This document shows positions 45,750 through 57,869 of a DNA stretch of 64,000 bases, one piece after another (the first letter of the stretch is position 1; each line of letters starts with the position of its first letter). The notes below the pieces were generated by a model, which saw only the letters and a program-made list of their open reading frames with translations, was not told where the DNA came from and searched no databases. The stretch lies in contig CM020501.1 of assembly GCA_009823395.1 (NCBI GenBank), forward strand, positions 15,834,861 through 15,898,860. The letters run 5' to 3'. Origin of the DNA: Thamnaconus septentrionalis. Lineage: Eukaryota; Chordata; Actinopteri; Tetraodontiformes; Monacanthidae. The position numbers were made by a program, and so were the translations under genes.

Positions 45750-48700
45750 AGCGCATCAATCCGCTCCCTCCCTCTCACCTCCAGCTCTGGCGTTACGTGC
45801 TTCCTTACCAGTTAAAGACTCCGATGCCTGATTGGCCAAGCAGACAGGAGGATGCTGAGCGCTGCTGATAGAGATGTTGTGAATGCCGCTGAGGGATGAT
45901 TAGCTGTGTGGCCATGCAGGAGTGTGTTTACTCATGCCCACTGTGGCAGGAATTCGCCTCTGAAGATCTGAGAGAGAGAGCCGAAGTTACGCTGAGCGGC
46001 AGCGTGGGGGTCAAATTTCTGGCCCCCCAGTAAATAGTTCCGTCGTGAGTCATGGAGCTGAAGGTGGTATGATGGGACTGCCCTACCATGGTGGTAAAGT
46101 GGTCGTATGGTGTCCATTCTTTTTATCCTTTCACGTTGTCACTTTATAAAATTTGTGTCAAATTGTGATTTATAGAACTGAATGTTTTAATGATTTTTTT
46201 TTTTTTTTTTTTTTGAAAAGTGGAGCTTTAAAAAGAAGTAAAAGCGGGTTTTCTCTCATCTGGGAGGTTCACTGTAGAGAAATTGTACAATTAGAAAACA
46301 CTATTGGACCTAATATAATTTTAGAAGAAATTCAACAGGTAAACACTTTTTAAATGTTTTTGTTACTTGATGTGTAAGCACCCTAAGCCCCATAAATGTA
46401 TTATGTCTTTATGTTTCTATATATTTATGCTGTATAAATGATGGATTAAGGTTTTTTGTTGGCTAACCTTAGCCCTAAATCTAATCCCAATCCACCATTT
46501 ATAGAGCATCAACACACGATCAATGAACAGATATGCCTACAAATTATTATTTTTTAAATGAACACAAAGTTAAAAAAAAATTACAAATAAACAACGAGTT
46601 TTAAGTCAAAGAGGAGATACTGCAGCAATCTGGCCACCAAATTCAACACTTTAGGCAAAGCAATGCTGAAAAAGACTATTTTCCTTAAGGAGAAAATGGG
46701 AATTCTGGGTGCTAACAGCTTCATGCAATGCTTTCCAATAATCATGGCAATTTCGTTAATTTAATCCTTAATTCCCTTTAAGGTGTTTCATTCCACTAAA
46801 CTAATGATGAATAAATAAAACAGATCATAAAACAGCAGGATCCCAGTGAGACTCATCAGGCTGCAGCCAGCAGAGAATCCTGAGAAGCACACGTCACTGC
46901 TTCCGGCCACTAATCAGCAGAGACTCCTGCGACATGTGTGAAACGCCAACGACTGGTCTCACCAGGGTGCCGCTGCATCAAATGTTGCAGACACAGAAAA
47001 CATGTACCATGTCTTACGTTGGAGCACAGACAGCACAGGAGAGTCGTGATATTTGTTGCAGCAGCAATTTTGTTTTCACAAATCGATGGATTCTGAGGGA
47101 GACTCTGGACAATCATACTGAACAGCATTGTTCAAAAATGACTTTGTCATTCTCATCAAGTGTCTGGCAGGAGAAACTCCAAATAGAGTTGAGATTGAGA
47201 GAAAACTCAAAAAAATTATTCTTACTTTTCCAGACAGCAAAAGAGTTTCTACTCAGATTTTGTTTGCTCTATTGAAAATGGCGATAATTGAACTGAAAGG
47301 TGATGAAACTTGTAGAAACACTCTTCAGTGGTTCGCATCAGAATATTCGTGCTGTGGCATCACGCCTTTCAGTAACTTTATAGCTCACTTGTTGTAAAAC
47401 ACTTGGTTTGAAAGAAATTAGTTAATAAAATAAAAAAAAATCAAACAAACAAATGTTAGATTGAGGATGAAGAAAGTTTTTCCTCATACTTGATTGAATG
47501 CTTACACCCTATATTTAGAAGTTTTTTTTTAGCAACATACACTTTTTCCTCTTATGCCAAAACATCAAGAAAAATCTTTTTTTATCAAGACATTATTAGT
47601 TTCCCTATTTTAAAATCTTTCTTTCCATCATTCTTGGTTCTTGACTCATTTGTCATCCCTCTATTCACAGTGTAACCGTAAAAATAATAATAATAATAAA
47701 AAAATCACACGGTTTCTCTGGAGTGATGATGGTGGCTTTCTCTAGAGCCCCAATTAAAAGCGTTGGCCGCACTAATCATAAACAATACAGGGATGATATG
47801 CAGTCGTCCCACTTGAACTCATTAATAGCTGCAGCTGACAACCATTGTGTGCTGCCATGGCTGTGTGTGTGTGTGTGTGTGTGTGGTTGTGGTCTGCAAG
47901 TTTCGGGAGCAGCTTGTACATGTATGTTGAGTAGGAGTCGCTGTGCAATTGTGCCCATTTTATGAGTAACGTGAAGTTATCATTACAAGCTGGCTGGGAG
48001 ACGGGCGTCAAACTGGACCATATGGCGAAGAAATAACTTTTAATTTGGCGAAACCGCAAAAACAACAACAACATCAAGTGACTTGATGGCGACCGTGCCT
48101 TTGCACAGTTGCGCAGAAAACATTTCTTGGGCCCAAAGTCGTTGTGCGTCACCCCGGGACCGTCTCTCTGTGCGAGACGTCTCGGCCCGGCTACTGAGTG
48201 ATGTAAGATTGATATGTAACTCTTCTCCTTTCTGCTCAGACAAACGAGTGGGCGTGTTGCACTTTCAGGGAGAAGGACGGGGCAGGGACGCGCTGACAAA
48301 AAGACGTGGGATCAACACGAGGCAGATTGTGTTTTCCGACACGTTGCCAACGGGTTTCTTGCGCCGCCGCTGTGCTCCCCGGCGGCGTGTGACAGGTGAC
48401 ATGTCCCTTTTTTTTTTTTTCGGGGTGGGAGGGGCCTTCTCCCAGTCTAGCTCAGCCCCTTCCCAGCTGCCCCTCCCACTCTGGTTTACCGTGTCAGTGT
48501 TACGTGCCCGTCTGCGTCACGCGTGAGGCACGTCCGCGGGGTTAAAAATAAAGAGGCGAAAACGACGGATGCAAGGAGAGAGGAGAAGAGGAGAGGAGAG
48601 GAGGGAGAGGGGGAGGGGAGGTGATGCGATGCCAGCGACGGATAATAAATCCGTCTCTGCGGCTGTAACGACTGAATATTGTTCTGCGGGGCAGGGTCAG

Positions 48701-49980
48701 TGGGGAGCGCCGGCCGCTGTCAGAGAGAAACCCTGACCAATAATGGAGGGGACCGCACAATGGACCTGAAAATAGCTCAATGTTACCTTTCCAGCCAATA
48801 AGTTTTTTTTTTGTTGTTTTGTTTTCTCGCTCGCATGCGGGACGGACTCGACAAAGGAACGTGGAAAATGTGGAGCAGCTGAAGAATGATGACAGAATGA
48901 GAAGCGCACTAAAATGAAGTCCTTTTCAGAAGTTTGAATTCGCCTCCATCTGGCTGGAACTGGCCAGCAGTAACCGTTCCACACGCTTTGTATGATTGGA
49001 TTGACAATTCCAACAACAAAAATCAATGTTTGAGACCATAGTGTTCTATTTTTTTTTCTGTGCTATGTTTTGTGAAAAAGAAAACATTCCCTTTGTACTC
49101 AGTATATGGACATCGTGGTAGCTACAGCAGAAAAAACTGAGAAGATGACTTTGTTTTCTCTGAGTAACATTAACTGCAACAACAATGATGCCTGTTTCCT
49201 TATGATGGTGGATTTTTTAAAAACTATTTAAATTTGAAGCCACCAATGTAGAAACTCCTTTTTTTTTTTTTTTTTTTACAATTCTATTCCTCTTTCTGAG
49301 CTGGCAGCCAGCCAAACAGCTGTTCCAGCAGCTCCGGCCTCTTTGATCAACATTCAAGCTGCTTGCGTTCTTTCAACTAAACTGCATGGCCTTAAATGCA
49401 ACCTCCTAGCTGCTGCTCCTGGATCTTAGTGCAGGATTCTGGCACATTAGTTAATAGGAAATGACTTCTTGGCTGATAAAATAAGTCAGCGAGAGTCAGA
49501 GTCAGCTTCCTTGCGCATCCGTATTGACTAAGGTGCCATTTGGAACACCTCAGGGCTTGTTCCTCGGTCATTTTGCATCTGAAATTTGGTCTTGTACAAA
49601 ACCATGTGTAGTTGATGCTTTCTCTTGTCCTTGTGCAACAATTCTCTGCTGTATTATCACGTATGGACAGACAATTCCTCTTTCAACTTTCAAGAGTTGC
49701 CACGTACCAAGGTTCAGTTTTAGGATAAAAGGACAAAAGTGTAAAAGGATAAAGTGTTTCTTCTGTTCATTTGCACTTAAGCTTCTCAAATGTATTGAAG
49801 TAATTCTCTCAAGAAAATAGAAAATAAATATGGTTATACTACTATAGACTACTATACATTGCCAGTTTTTGCTTTCGACTGACTTTGCATCATATGACAA
49901 ACAGACCCACCTGATTATCTTGGTTAAATCCTTTAATTTGAAAACATTTTCTGTGATTATTAATATTTGACCTTATTTTG
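45750..49980. other. Intergenic, no gene seen; CpG-rich patch at 48080-48720
   Basis: The only compositional feature is the CpG-rich patch. Frames within it show no family signature. An 89-codon frame at 47128-47397 has no recognisable domain. Confidence 0.4.
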
Positions 49981-50009
49981 TCAGTTCATCCAGTAGATAA
50001 TCAGGGTTT

Positions 50010-50235
50010 CAAAGGGTGATGGAGCCTATCCCAGCTGTCTCGGGGGCAAAGGCAGGCCTACACAGTAGACAAGTCGGCAGTAATTTGCACTCACACAATT
50101 TACAGTTGTCTTTGGACTGCGGGAGGAAGTCTGTGTACCTGTACAACAACCCACACAGACATGCTGGAAACATGCGTACTGGACAAAGAAAATCAAGTGT
50201 GGGAAGTGAACTTGCAATCTTCCTGCACCACCAAC
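50010..50235 (-). mobile_element. L2-like retroelement tail fragment
   Basis: On the minus strand the block carries the sequence pattern of the 3' region of fish L2/CR1-type repeats: TCCTCCCGCAGTCCAAAGAC, then AGCTGGGATAGGCTCCATC. The assignment rests on remembered pattern. Confidence 0.55.
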
Positions 50236-51605
50236 ACTAACCTTGTTCTTTCGGTCACTACCCAAAGCTCGTGACCATAGGTGAGGGTGGGAACGTAGAT
50301 CGACCGGTAAATCGAGAGCCTCGCCTTTCGGCTTAGCTCCTTCTTCACCACGATGGACCGGTACAGCGACTGCATCACTGCAGACGCTGCACCGATCCGC
50401 CTGTCGATCTCACGCTCCATCCTCCCCTCACTCGTGAACAAGACCCCGAGATACTTGAACTCCTCCACCTGAGGCAGGATCTCCCCACCGACCCGGAGAG
50501 GACAAACCACCTTTTTCCGGTCGAGAACCATGGCCTCGGACTTGGAGGTGCTGATTCTCATCCCAGCCGCTTCACACTCGGCTGCAAACCGCCCCAGTGC
50601 ACATTGGAGGTCCTGGCTCGATGAAGCCAACATGACCACATCATCCGCAAAAAGCAGAGACGCAATCATGTGGTTCCCGAACCAGACTCACTCCGGCCCC
50701 TGGCTGCGCCTAGAAATTCTGTCCATGAAAATAATGAACAGAACCGGTGACAAAGGGCAGCCCTGCCGGAGTCCAACACGCACTGGGAACAGGTCTGACT
50801 TACTGCCGGCAATGCGAACCAGACTCCTGCTCCGATCATACAGGGACCGCACAGCCCTTAACAGAGGGCCCCGGACCCCATACTCCTGGAGCACCCCCCA
50901 CAAGATGCGTCGAGGGACACGGTCGAACGCCTTCTCCAGATCTACAAAACACATGTAGACTGGTTGGGCGAACTCCCATGAACCCTCGAGCACCCGGCGG
51001 AGAGTATGGAGCTGGTCCAGTGTTCCACGACCTGGACGGAACCCGCACTGTTCCTCCTGAATCCGAGGTTCGATTATCGGCCGTATCCTCCTTTCCAGCA
51101 CCCTAGAATAGACTTTACCGGGGAGGCTGAGGAGTGTGATCCCTCTATAATTAGAGCACACCCTCCGGTCCCCCTTTTTAAAAAGAGGAACCACCACCCC
51201 GGTCTGCCAGTCCAGAGGCACTGTCCCCGACCACCACGCGATGTTACAGAGACGTGTCAGCCACGACAGTCCCTGCACATCCAGAGACTTGAGGTACTCA
51301 GGGCGGATCTCATCCACCCCCGGGGCCTTGCCACCAAGGAGTTTCCTGACTGCCTCGGTGACTTCGGCTTGGGTAATGGACAAGTCCTCCCCCGGGTCCA
51401 CCGCCTCTGCTTCCTCCGCGGAAGACGTGACGGTGGGATTGAGGGGATCCTCGAAGTATTCCTTCCACCGCCAGACAACATCCCCAGTCGAAGTCAACAG
51501 CTCCCCACCTGCACCATAAACAGTGGTGGCGAACTGCTTCCCCCTCCTGAGGCGCCGAACGGTTTGCCAGAACTTCTTCGAGGCCGACCGAAAGTCCTCC
51601 TCCAT
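50236..51605 (-). pseudogene. LINE reverse transcriptase with one in-frame stop
   Basis: From 51605 down the frame reads GVVVPLFKKGDRR, SNYRGITLLSLPGKVYSRVL, EEQCGFRPGRGTLDQL, FVDLEKAFDRVPR and LRQGCPLSPVLFIIFMDRIS. A single TGA (50688-50690) then interrupts it, and the same frame resumes with ASLLFADDVVMLAS, SEAMVLDRKKV, FKYLGVLFTSEGRMEREI and YVPTLTYGHELWV. The catalytic FADD box is intact. It is of the Rex/RTE-like type widespread in teleosts; I am unsure of the exact clade. After TERTR the LINE sequence ends and unrelated codons follow. Confidence 0.82.
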
Positions 51606-51985
51606 GGCCTCCCCGAACTCCTCCCAGGAATGATCCCAGGAGCTATGTTGCCCGGGGCTTTATGCCCTTGGTAGGGTCTCCCAAGGCAAACAGGTCCTGG
51701 GTGACGGGACAGACTAAGGGCAGTTCATAAACCTCTATGGACAATAACAATAAAAGGACCGTGACGTTGCCCGGTATGGCGCAACCGGGGCCCCACCCTG
51801 GAGCCAGGCCCGGGGTTGGGGCTCACATGCGAGCGCCTGGTGGCCGGGCCTTAACCCACGGGGCCCGGCCGGGCTCAGCCCGAACGAGTGACGTGGGTCC
51901 TACCTCCTGTGGGCTCACCACCCGCAGAGGAAGCCGTAGGGGTCGGGTGCAGTGTGGTTCAGGTGGCAGTCGAGGCGGAGGGCTT
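50236..51985 (-). mobile_element. Truncated non-LTR retrotransposon with reverse transcriptase
   Basis: The minus strand encodes a fish LINE reverse transcriptase, truncated at both ends. The 5' part (51700-51985) is GC-rich, and a poly-T run on + at 51985-51995 marks the border. No endonuclease domain is present. The 3' end abuts the L2-like fragment at about 50236. Confidence 0.8.
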
Positions 51986-51999
51986 TTTTTTTTTACACA

Positions 52000-53019
52000 T
52001 CCATTCATAGAAATGGAAGCTCTCTCTTGTTATGACTCTCAGGGCACTCCACCTCTTCCATCTCCCCTCTTCCTGATAAAATAAGACCGGTGCTATTCAC
52101 TCCTGTCCTTCGGTCCTTCATTGCATTTTCCATGGCTTACGCCATTCATCTTATAGAACATGTTATTGCTCTATGGAGGTAGTGTTCTTGGCCCCTCCAC
52201 CCTTCATTTCCTGCTGGTCCCCCACTTTTAATATCTTTCTTTTGTCCTTGTTGTTTGCCTATACCAATCCACTCACACGCTGCGCACACATTTCTGTCCC
52301 AAACAGGCTGAGATATTGAAGCCAGAGTCTTTACTCCGCATAAAATCACATTGTCTGCTTGCGTTGTCTCTGGCCTTTGTGATGCGCATAATTGATTTGG
52401 CAACGCTGTTTTAGGACTGAAATGTTGATCAAACAAAGAGAAAGAGCACGGAAGACTGTCACAAGCCAAATATCAGGCACCTTGCAACAGGGGAGAGGTG
52501 TTAATATGGAAATGCACGTGTAGACGTCAACACAGACGCACACACAGCAGCAGGCATGAACCGTCTAGAAGAGACGGTGACGCCAAGGACGTCGGCATGA
52601 GGAGGGTGAGAAAAGCATTTTGCGCAGTGATGCCAGTTCAACCCGGTTGCGGCGCTGCTTTGGGGCGGCTGCAGTCATGTCAGCGAAGGCTCAGAGAAGC
52701 CGAGTGCACCAGAATGACAAACAGATGGAGTGGTGGAGGGTTCCGAATGATCTACCACGGATCTGAGTGAAGAACAAACGAGCGACGATCTGACGGAGCA
52801 TCGTCTCCCCTCTGATCATGAAACGCCACAAGTAATTGTTTCTCGCACACAAAGCAGCCTTTCATATAAGCAGAGCATGCCAAGGCTGCAATGTGCATTA
52901 AAACACTGTTCTACGCAGAATGAAGTGCATTAGTGTCTAATGATGGTGGGGAAAAACTTTGATGCCATCAGAGGAAAATATTTTTTTTCTTCTTTCTAGT
53001 ACAGAAATATTTCTATATA

Positions 53020-53061
<42 letters not shown>

Positions 53062-54420
53062 TAATAAGTTTTTCTAGTATTGTTCAAAATGTATGTAATT
53101 TTTTTCCCTGAACAGTGGTCTGTCTGCTTCTCCAAACTCAAAATGAGGAAAAAAGCTTTACTTCTTCAGCTTGGCCCACCTTTCAGAAATTGTGTGCTGA
53201 AACACACAGTTATGGAAAATTGTGATGTCACAAAGGGCCCGAACATGCTTGCTGAAACCTCTGCCAGGTGGGCGTCAACAAGTGTCTAAAGGTCTGAAAT
53301 TTAGAAAAATGAAAACGTGTCTGAAAATGACGCAACATTTCTTTTTATGACTCCCTTTACTTATTTGTGTAGCTAGAAAAAAACCCTCTCAAATTAATTT
53401 TGTGCTTTAGAATGTTTCTGTTTTTTCTGCCAGGGTAAAACTATGTATAAGACTCTCAGTCAAAAAGTGGGTCAATTAACAGATTTTACTGAAACACGAT
53501 GATTTAATTTTTTTCTGGATTTTATCATATAATATTTAATATTTTTCTTGCTCTGGCGTTGTGTTGACGCTGTTTGTTGCTGAGCTGCTCGGGGGCAACA
53601 GGTTTGCCACCATCAATCACTGCAGTCACAAAATGGTATTTCATATATATATGAGATTTGAATTAAAAACTGATAAAATGAATCTCGATCCTATCATTTC
53701 ATTTGGACTGAGAAAAACAAGTGTTCCAGTATGAATCCTAACTGGTTCATCACTCCTATCAACCCTCTTTACATTGTTGCGCCAACTTCAAAATCACAAT
53801 GAAAATGTACATTTCCATTCCCCGGTATTTGTTGTATTTGTTTAAAGTTCAGCTTCTTTTGTACAGGCTTTGGAACAGATTTGTTTCAATAGATGCAAAG
53901 CAAAACAGCTTAAATATTAAAGAAAAATATAATTCTAATAATAATTCCCAATATGCAGAAGTATTTGATAATCACGGACAACGCACTGCTCTGGAAAGTG
54001 ATGATAGATTGTACAAAGTAGGTCACAGAGCAGTGAGCAGAAAAACAAAAAAACAACTTCAGATCAATTTCGGCTCTGAATTGCACACCTTCGCTGAGAA
54101 AAGGAGTGATGAGAGATAACAAGCTGGAAGACTCGTCACGTGGCCGGGGAGCAGGAAGTTAGCCGGCGGTTTGGATCGGAGCCCAGAGAAGCGTGACATA
54201 TATAGATGGAGAGAGTGAGTAAGTGAGGGATGGATGTATGGGAGGGGAGCGCACGGACGGGAACCACATATATGGCTGCGTGTTACACAATTGTTCTGCC
54301 AGAGACACAGAGAGGAAGTGGCCAAAGTAAAGAGAGGAGATTAGCGAGTTCGGCCTTGGACCCTGTGCGCTTTACATGAGTGTCGAGCTTCATTTCTGAA
54401 CAAATCTATTGAGGATAACA
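52000..54420. other. Intergenic, no gene seen
   Basis: AT-rich with a (TA)n microsatellite at 53012-53056. No frame with a recognisable domain. Confidence 0.45.
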
Positions 54421-54426
54421 TCCAAC

Positions 54427-54457
54427 CATCCATCCATCCATCCATCCATCCATCCAT
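54427..54457. repeat. (CATC)n microsatellite
   Basis: Seven to eight CATC units followed by a sequence (TTATCACCACTTTCTCAGC) like the tail seen after many fish retroelement copies. Confidence 0.85.
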
Positions 54458-54499
54458 TATCACCACTTTCTCAGCACTCTGCCTCTTCTATCGCAGCCA

Positions 54500-56599
54500 T
54501 CTGGGGGGTGAAGGCTAAGACACTAACTAGCATTTCAACTCACTCTCCCTCCTACTGACAGTGTCAGATTTTTTCCACACAACAAGTTCAGTTCAGCTGC
54601 AAAAGTAGATATATGTTTTTGCAGAAGTGTTATTTAGGCAGACGGAACATGCAATTGTTCAAAAGCCCCACAGTCACCAGGCCTCAAAGCATCAACCTTG
54701 CATTTCTGGGTTTACAGGCCAACCCAACCCCAACTGACCAACTGACCTAATGCACCAACTCTGCACTAACAACAGCAACAATACAGCAGATTAGAGTGTT
54801 GCATTCACTCACAATTTTTCAATTTATTCTACCTTGTAGTGGTTCATCCACACTGATGTGTCCTTCCCAGCTTGCACATTCATATCCACTGTCACCTTCT
54901 TCTTGTTTATTTTCTCCACAAGTTTTGTGTGCATGTTCCATGTCTTCTTCTCTGGTTTTGCTGCATTTCTGTTACAGCGCCACACACAGGCCTGGCATAC
55001 ATCCTACAGTGATTTTTTCCCGGGTGGTTTGGAGTGGGCCGACATTCAAATAAAAAAAAGAAAAAAAGAAATAGAAATAGATTCCTTTCATCTCCGTGTG
55101 TACCAGGCATTGGAGTCATGCAGGTGTTTGGGAGATATGACATATGCAGTGTTTGCATATGTCAAACACTGCATATGATGAGAATTCAGTCTAAAAATAA
55201 TAAATAAAATGATTCATAAAATAAAACATGCAATGCAATGCACAGTACTGGGCACAGGATTGCTTTCAGGTGAATGAATCACAAAATGTATCTACTGCTT
55301 TTTTCAGTCAGTTTTCTTCTTTTTAAAAGAATGAATCACAATCCAAAACCATCAACAGATAGAAGTGACTGGCTGCTTTTTATTTATTTATTTTTTAAGT
55401 CAATGACCTGCTGCCTGATATACTTATTCGGAGACCAGAAACGTGAGGCTCCTGCAACCTTTTGTGCCTGCAGCCTCTGTGGAGAGACGACGGCAATATA
55501 TGGTTTTGCGGAAGTGGTGACGGCGAGGGACGGAACGAGTGACACGCTGCCAAACGAAAAGGGAGGGAGCTCTGGAGGACAGGAGAAAAAAAAGAGGGTG
55601 ATGATGATGCGATGGAAGGGGGGGCGGGGTAGAAAGACTCTCCTCTTTGTCTCAGACAATTCGACGGTGGCTGGAAGACGAAGCTGCAAGCTGCTGGGAT
55701 GCCAGTTTGAGAGCTTTAGCTGGGCAACAGGCTGGAGAGTTTTTCCAACAACAAAAAAAGAAACACAAAAAAATCCCACGTCGTTGAATCACCATCCGAG
55801 AGCATGTGTTCCCGCCGTCTTTGTTTCACAATTTTGTGTGAGTGGATTCTTCTGTGACTTGTGCTTTTGTCATCTCCTCAGAGTGGTGTTTGCAACGTTT
55901 CTTCCACCATGCGTGCGTCACTCGGTCTAAAGCAACCCTTTCGCTTGACCGCCTCCTCCAGCAAAGAAAAAAAAAAGGCGGGAAATGCAAATCAGTGTTT
56001 TGGCTCATATTAAAAACTCATATGGCCTCGCAACAGGTGAGTGAACGGACTGCACCGCTACACTTCTTGGGCAGCGCTGCAGTGAAGTGTCTTAGAAGAA
56101 GGACTGACGTCATGCAGGCCGGAGCAGTCTTGGCTCCAAAATGAAAAAAAACAAACAAAAAAAAGCCCCAAAACCCTGGAGGATGATTTCAAGTGCAGCA
56201 CAGATTGCATGGCATCGTTGAGAGCCAGATTTAAAAAATAAAATTAAATAAAATAAAATGAAAAAACCAACACCCTGGCTGGTGGGTGCAGGGATGTCCT
56301 CCTGCGAAAGTGGACGGGGCGGTGGGCGGCGGCAGATGTCAGCGGGTGACGGCTGGAGGGGGAAGCCTAAGCCGCTCTTTTCGGGTCGTGCAGATACGAC
56401 ACAGTGCGACACAAACACGCTGACGGCTGCGACGTGTTGCCTACGCAGCGCACACAGAGCTGGCTGTGTGGGTGACTGGCACCGCAGCCGATGACTGACG
56501 CCCGGCGCTGGCATTTAGACGGGAAAGTTGCGGCACAGAAGGCCACTTCGGAAAAAAAAACAAAAAACCTCGAGTGAGCTCACGTTCACGCGCAGACCC

Positions 56600-56600
<1 letters not shown>
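54500..56600. other. Intergenic, no gene seen; hairpin and CpG-rich patch
   Basis: Contains a 15-bp perfect hairpin at 55141-55177 and a moderately CpG-rich stretch at about 55440-56520 without domain-bearing frames. Confidence 0.4.
55141..55177. repeat. Perfect 15-bp inverted repeat, 7-nt loop
   Basis: CATATGCAGTGTTTG at 55141-55155 and CAAACACTGCATATG at 55163-55177, with CATATGT between. Confidence 0.9.

Positions 56601-56643
<43 letters not shown>
56601..56643. repeat. (CAGA)n microsatellite
   Basis: About ten tetranucleotide units. Confidence 0.9.
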
Positions 56644-56644
<1 letters not shown>

Positions 56645-56751
56645 TATGCAAAGCTGGGGGTTGTAGGCGTGTGTGTGAAGGGGAGGCCTGGGACGTGGCG
56701 GTCGCAGCCGGGTGGCTGGTGGGCAGTCGCAGCTCGTCCACAAGGCAGAGT

Positions 56752-56752
<1 letters not shown>

Positions 56753-56804
<52 letters not shown>

Positions 56805-56873
56805 TGACTCCCATCAGTTACTCATGTGTTTATCATCACCGGGCTCAGACTGCTCGGTGGACAATGCAGACGT

Positions 56874-56922
<49 letters not shown>
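56753..56922. repeat. Opposed (AC)n and (GT)n microsatellites
   Basis: (AC)n at 56753-56802 and (GT)n at 56875-56922, 72 bp apart, are reverse complements of each other and could fold into a 48-bp stem. Confidence 0.9.
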
Positions 56923-56928
<6 letters not shown>

Positions 56929-57789
56929 GCGTGCCATCAGTGAATGCACATGCATACACCCCCATGCATGACATTTTTTTCTCGCCGTCACACTTTGTCC
57001 GGGTGTTACAACGGCTCCTTCTCCAAGGTCAAAGGCCAACCTCGTCACCTCCACAGACTCGGCTATTACCTGCAGCAAGTAGGTGATGCTTTGGTGGGAA
57101 ATGTACAGCTGCTGCTCTATTATTATTTTCAACAAAAGGAAGCTCCGGGTCAAGGAGAAACACATTAAAGCTGGCTTTGTTGTCGTAACATAGTGGCCTT
57201 GATGGAGTGGTTGGAACTCTGGTTTTCCTCTCCATTAGCAGAGCCGCTCAAGTCACATTCCTGGCGTCACTCCGGGATAATGAGTTTGCAGAGCTGATTG
57301 TGTTCGGACGCAGCCGCGTCTCCGCATGCCGGCAGCTCTCCGGTGTCACTCAGTCAGCGACACCAGGGGGAGCGACGAGGCAGCGGTGGCCACAGTCGAT
57401 TTAGTGAGAAGCTGGCAAGCAACAGCTGGCGCCGTCTCGAGAGCCTGCAAACGGCTCTGAGGGACTTAGAGAGAGATTAGTGCTGGAGCTGAGCAGAGCA
57501 CGTTTCCATCACCGCCGCAGCTGCTGCGTTTAGACCAATTCTGATTTTAACCAGGTTATAACAACAACACCAACAACAAGAACTCACCGGATCATCGGGA
57601 TGGTTTCAGTTGGTTTCCCTTGATGCTTGTGCAAAGCGCTTTGAGACGCCTTTGGTTGGGATTTAGACCTGTACAGATGAAAGTGTTTACAAGCAAACAA
57701 TGAGAGCGTGCCTAGATTTACACACTCAAGAAACCCAATCATTGTATTAATTGAGATTAAGAAACATGATGAGATTACTAGATCACTAC

Positions 57790-57790
<1 letters not shown>

Positions 57791-57863
<73 letters not shown>
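57791..57863. repeat. (ATCT)n microsatellite
   Basis: About 18 ATCT (GATA-type) units. Confidence 0.95.
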
Positions 57864-57864
<1 letters not shown>

Positions 57865-57869
57865 CTATC

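Noticed and set aside
47128..47397. 89-codon frame with a protein-like composition
   Set aside because: No family recognised and no upstream exon or promoter; too weak to call.
48083..48526. 147-codon frame in the CpG-rich patch
   Set aside because: No recognisable domain or splice context; long frames are expected in GC-rich DNA.
55274..55930. 218-codon frame
   Set aside because: Low-complexity, no domain, no start context or conserved motif; the reverse strand is similarly open.
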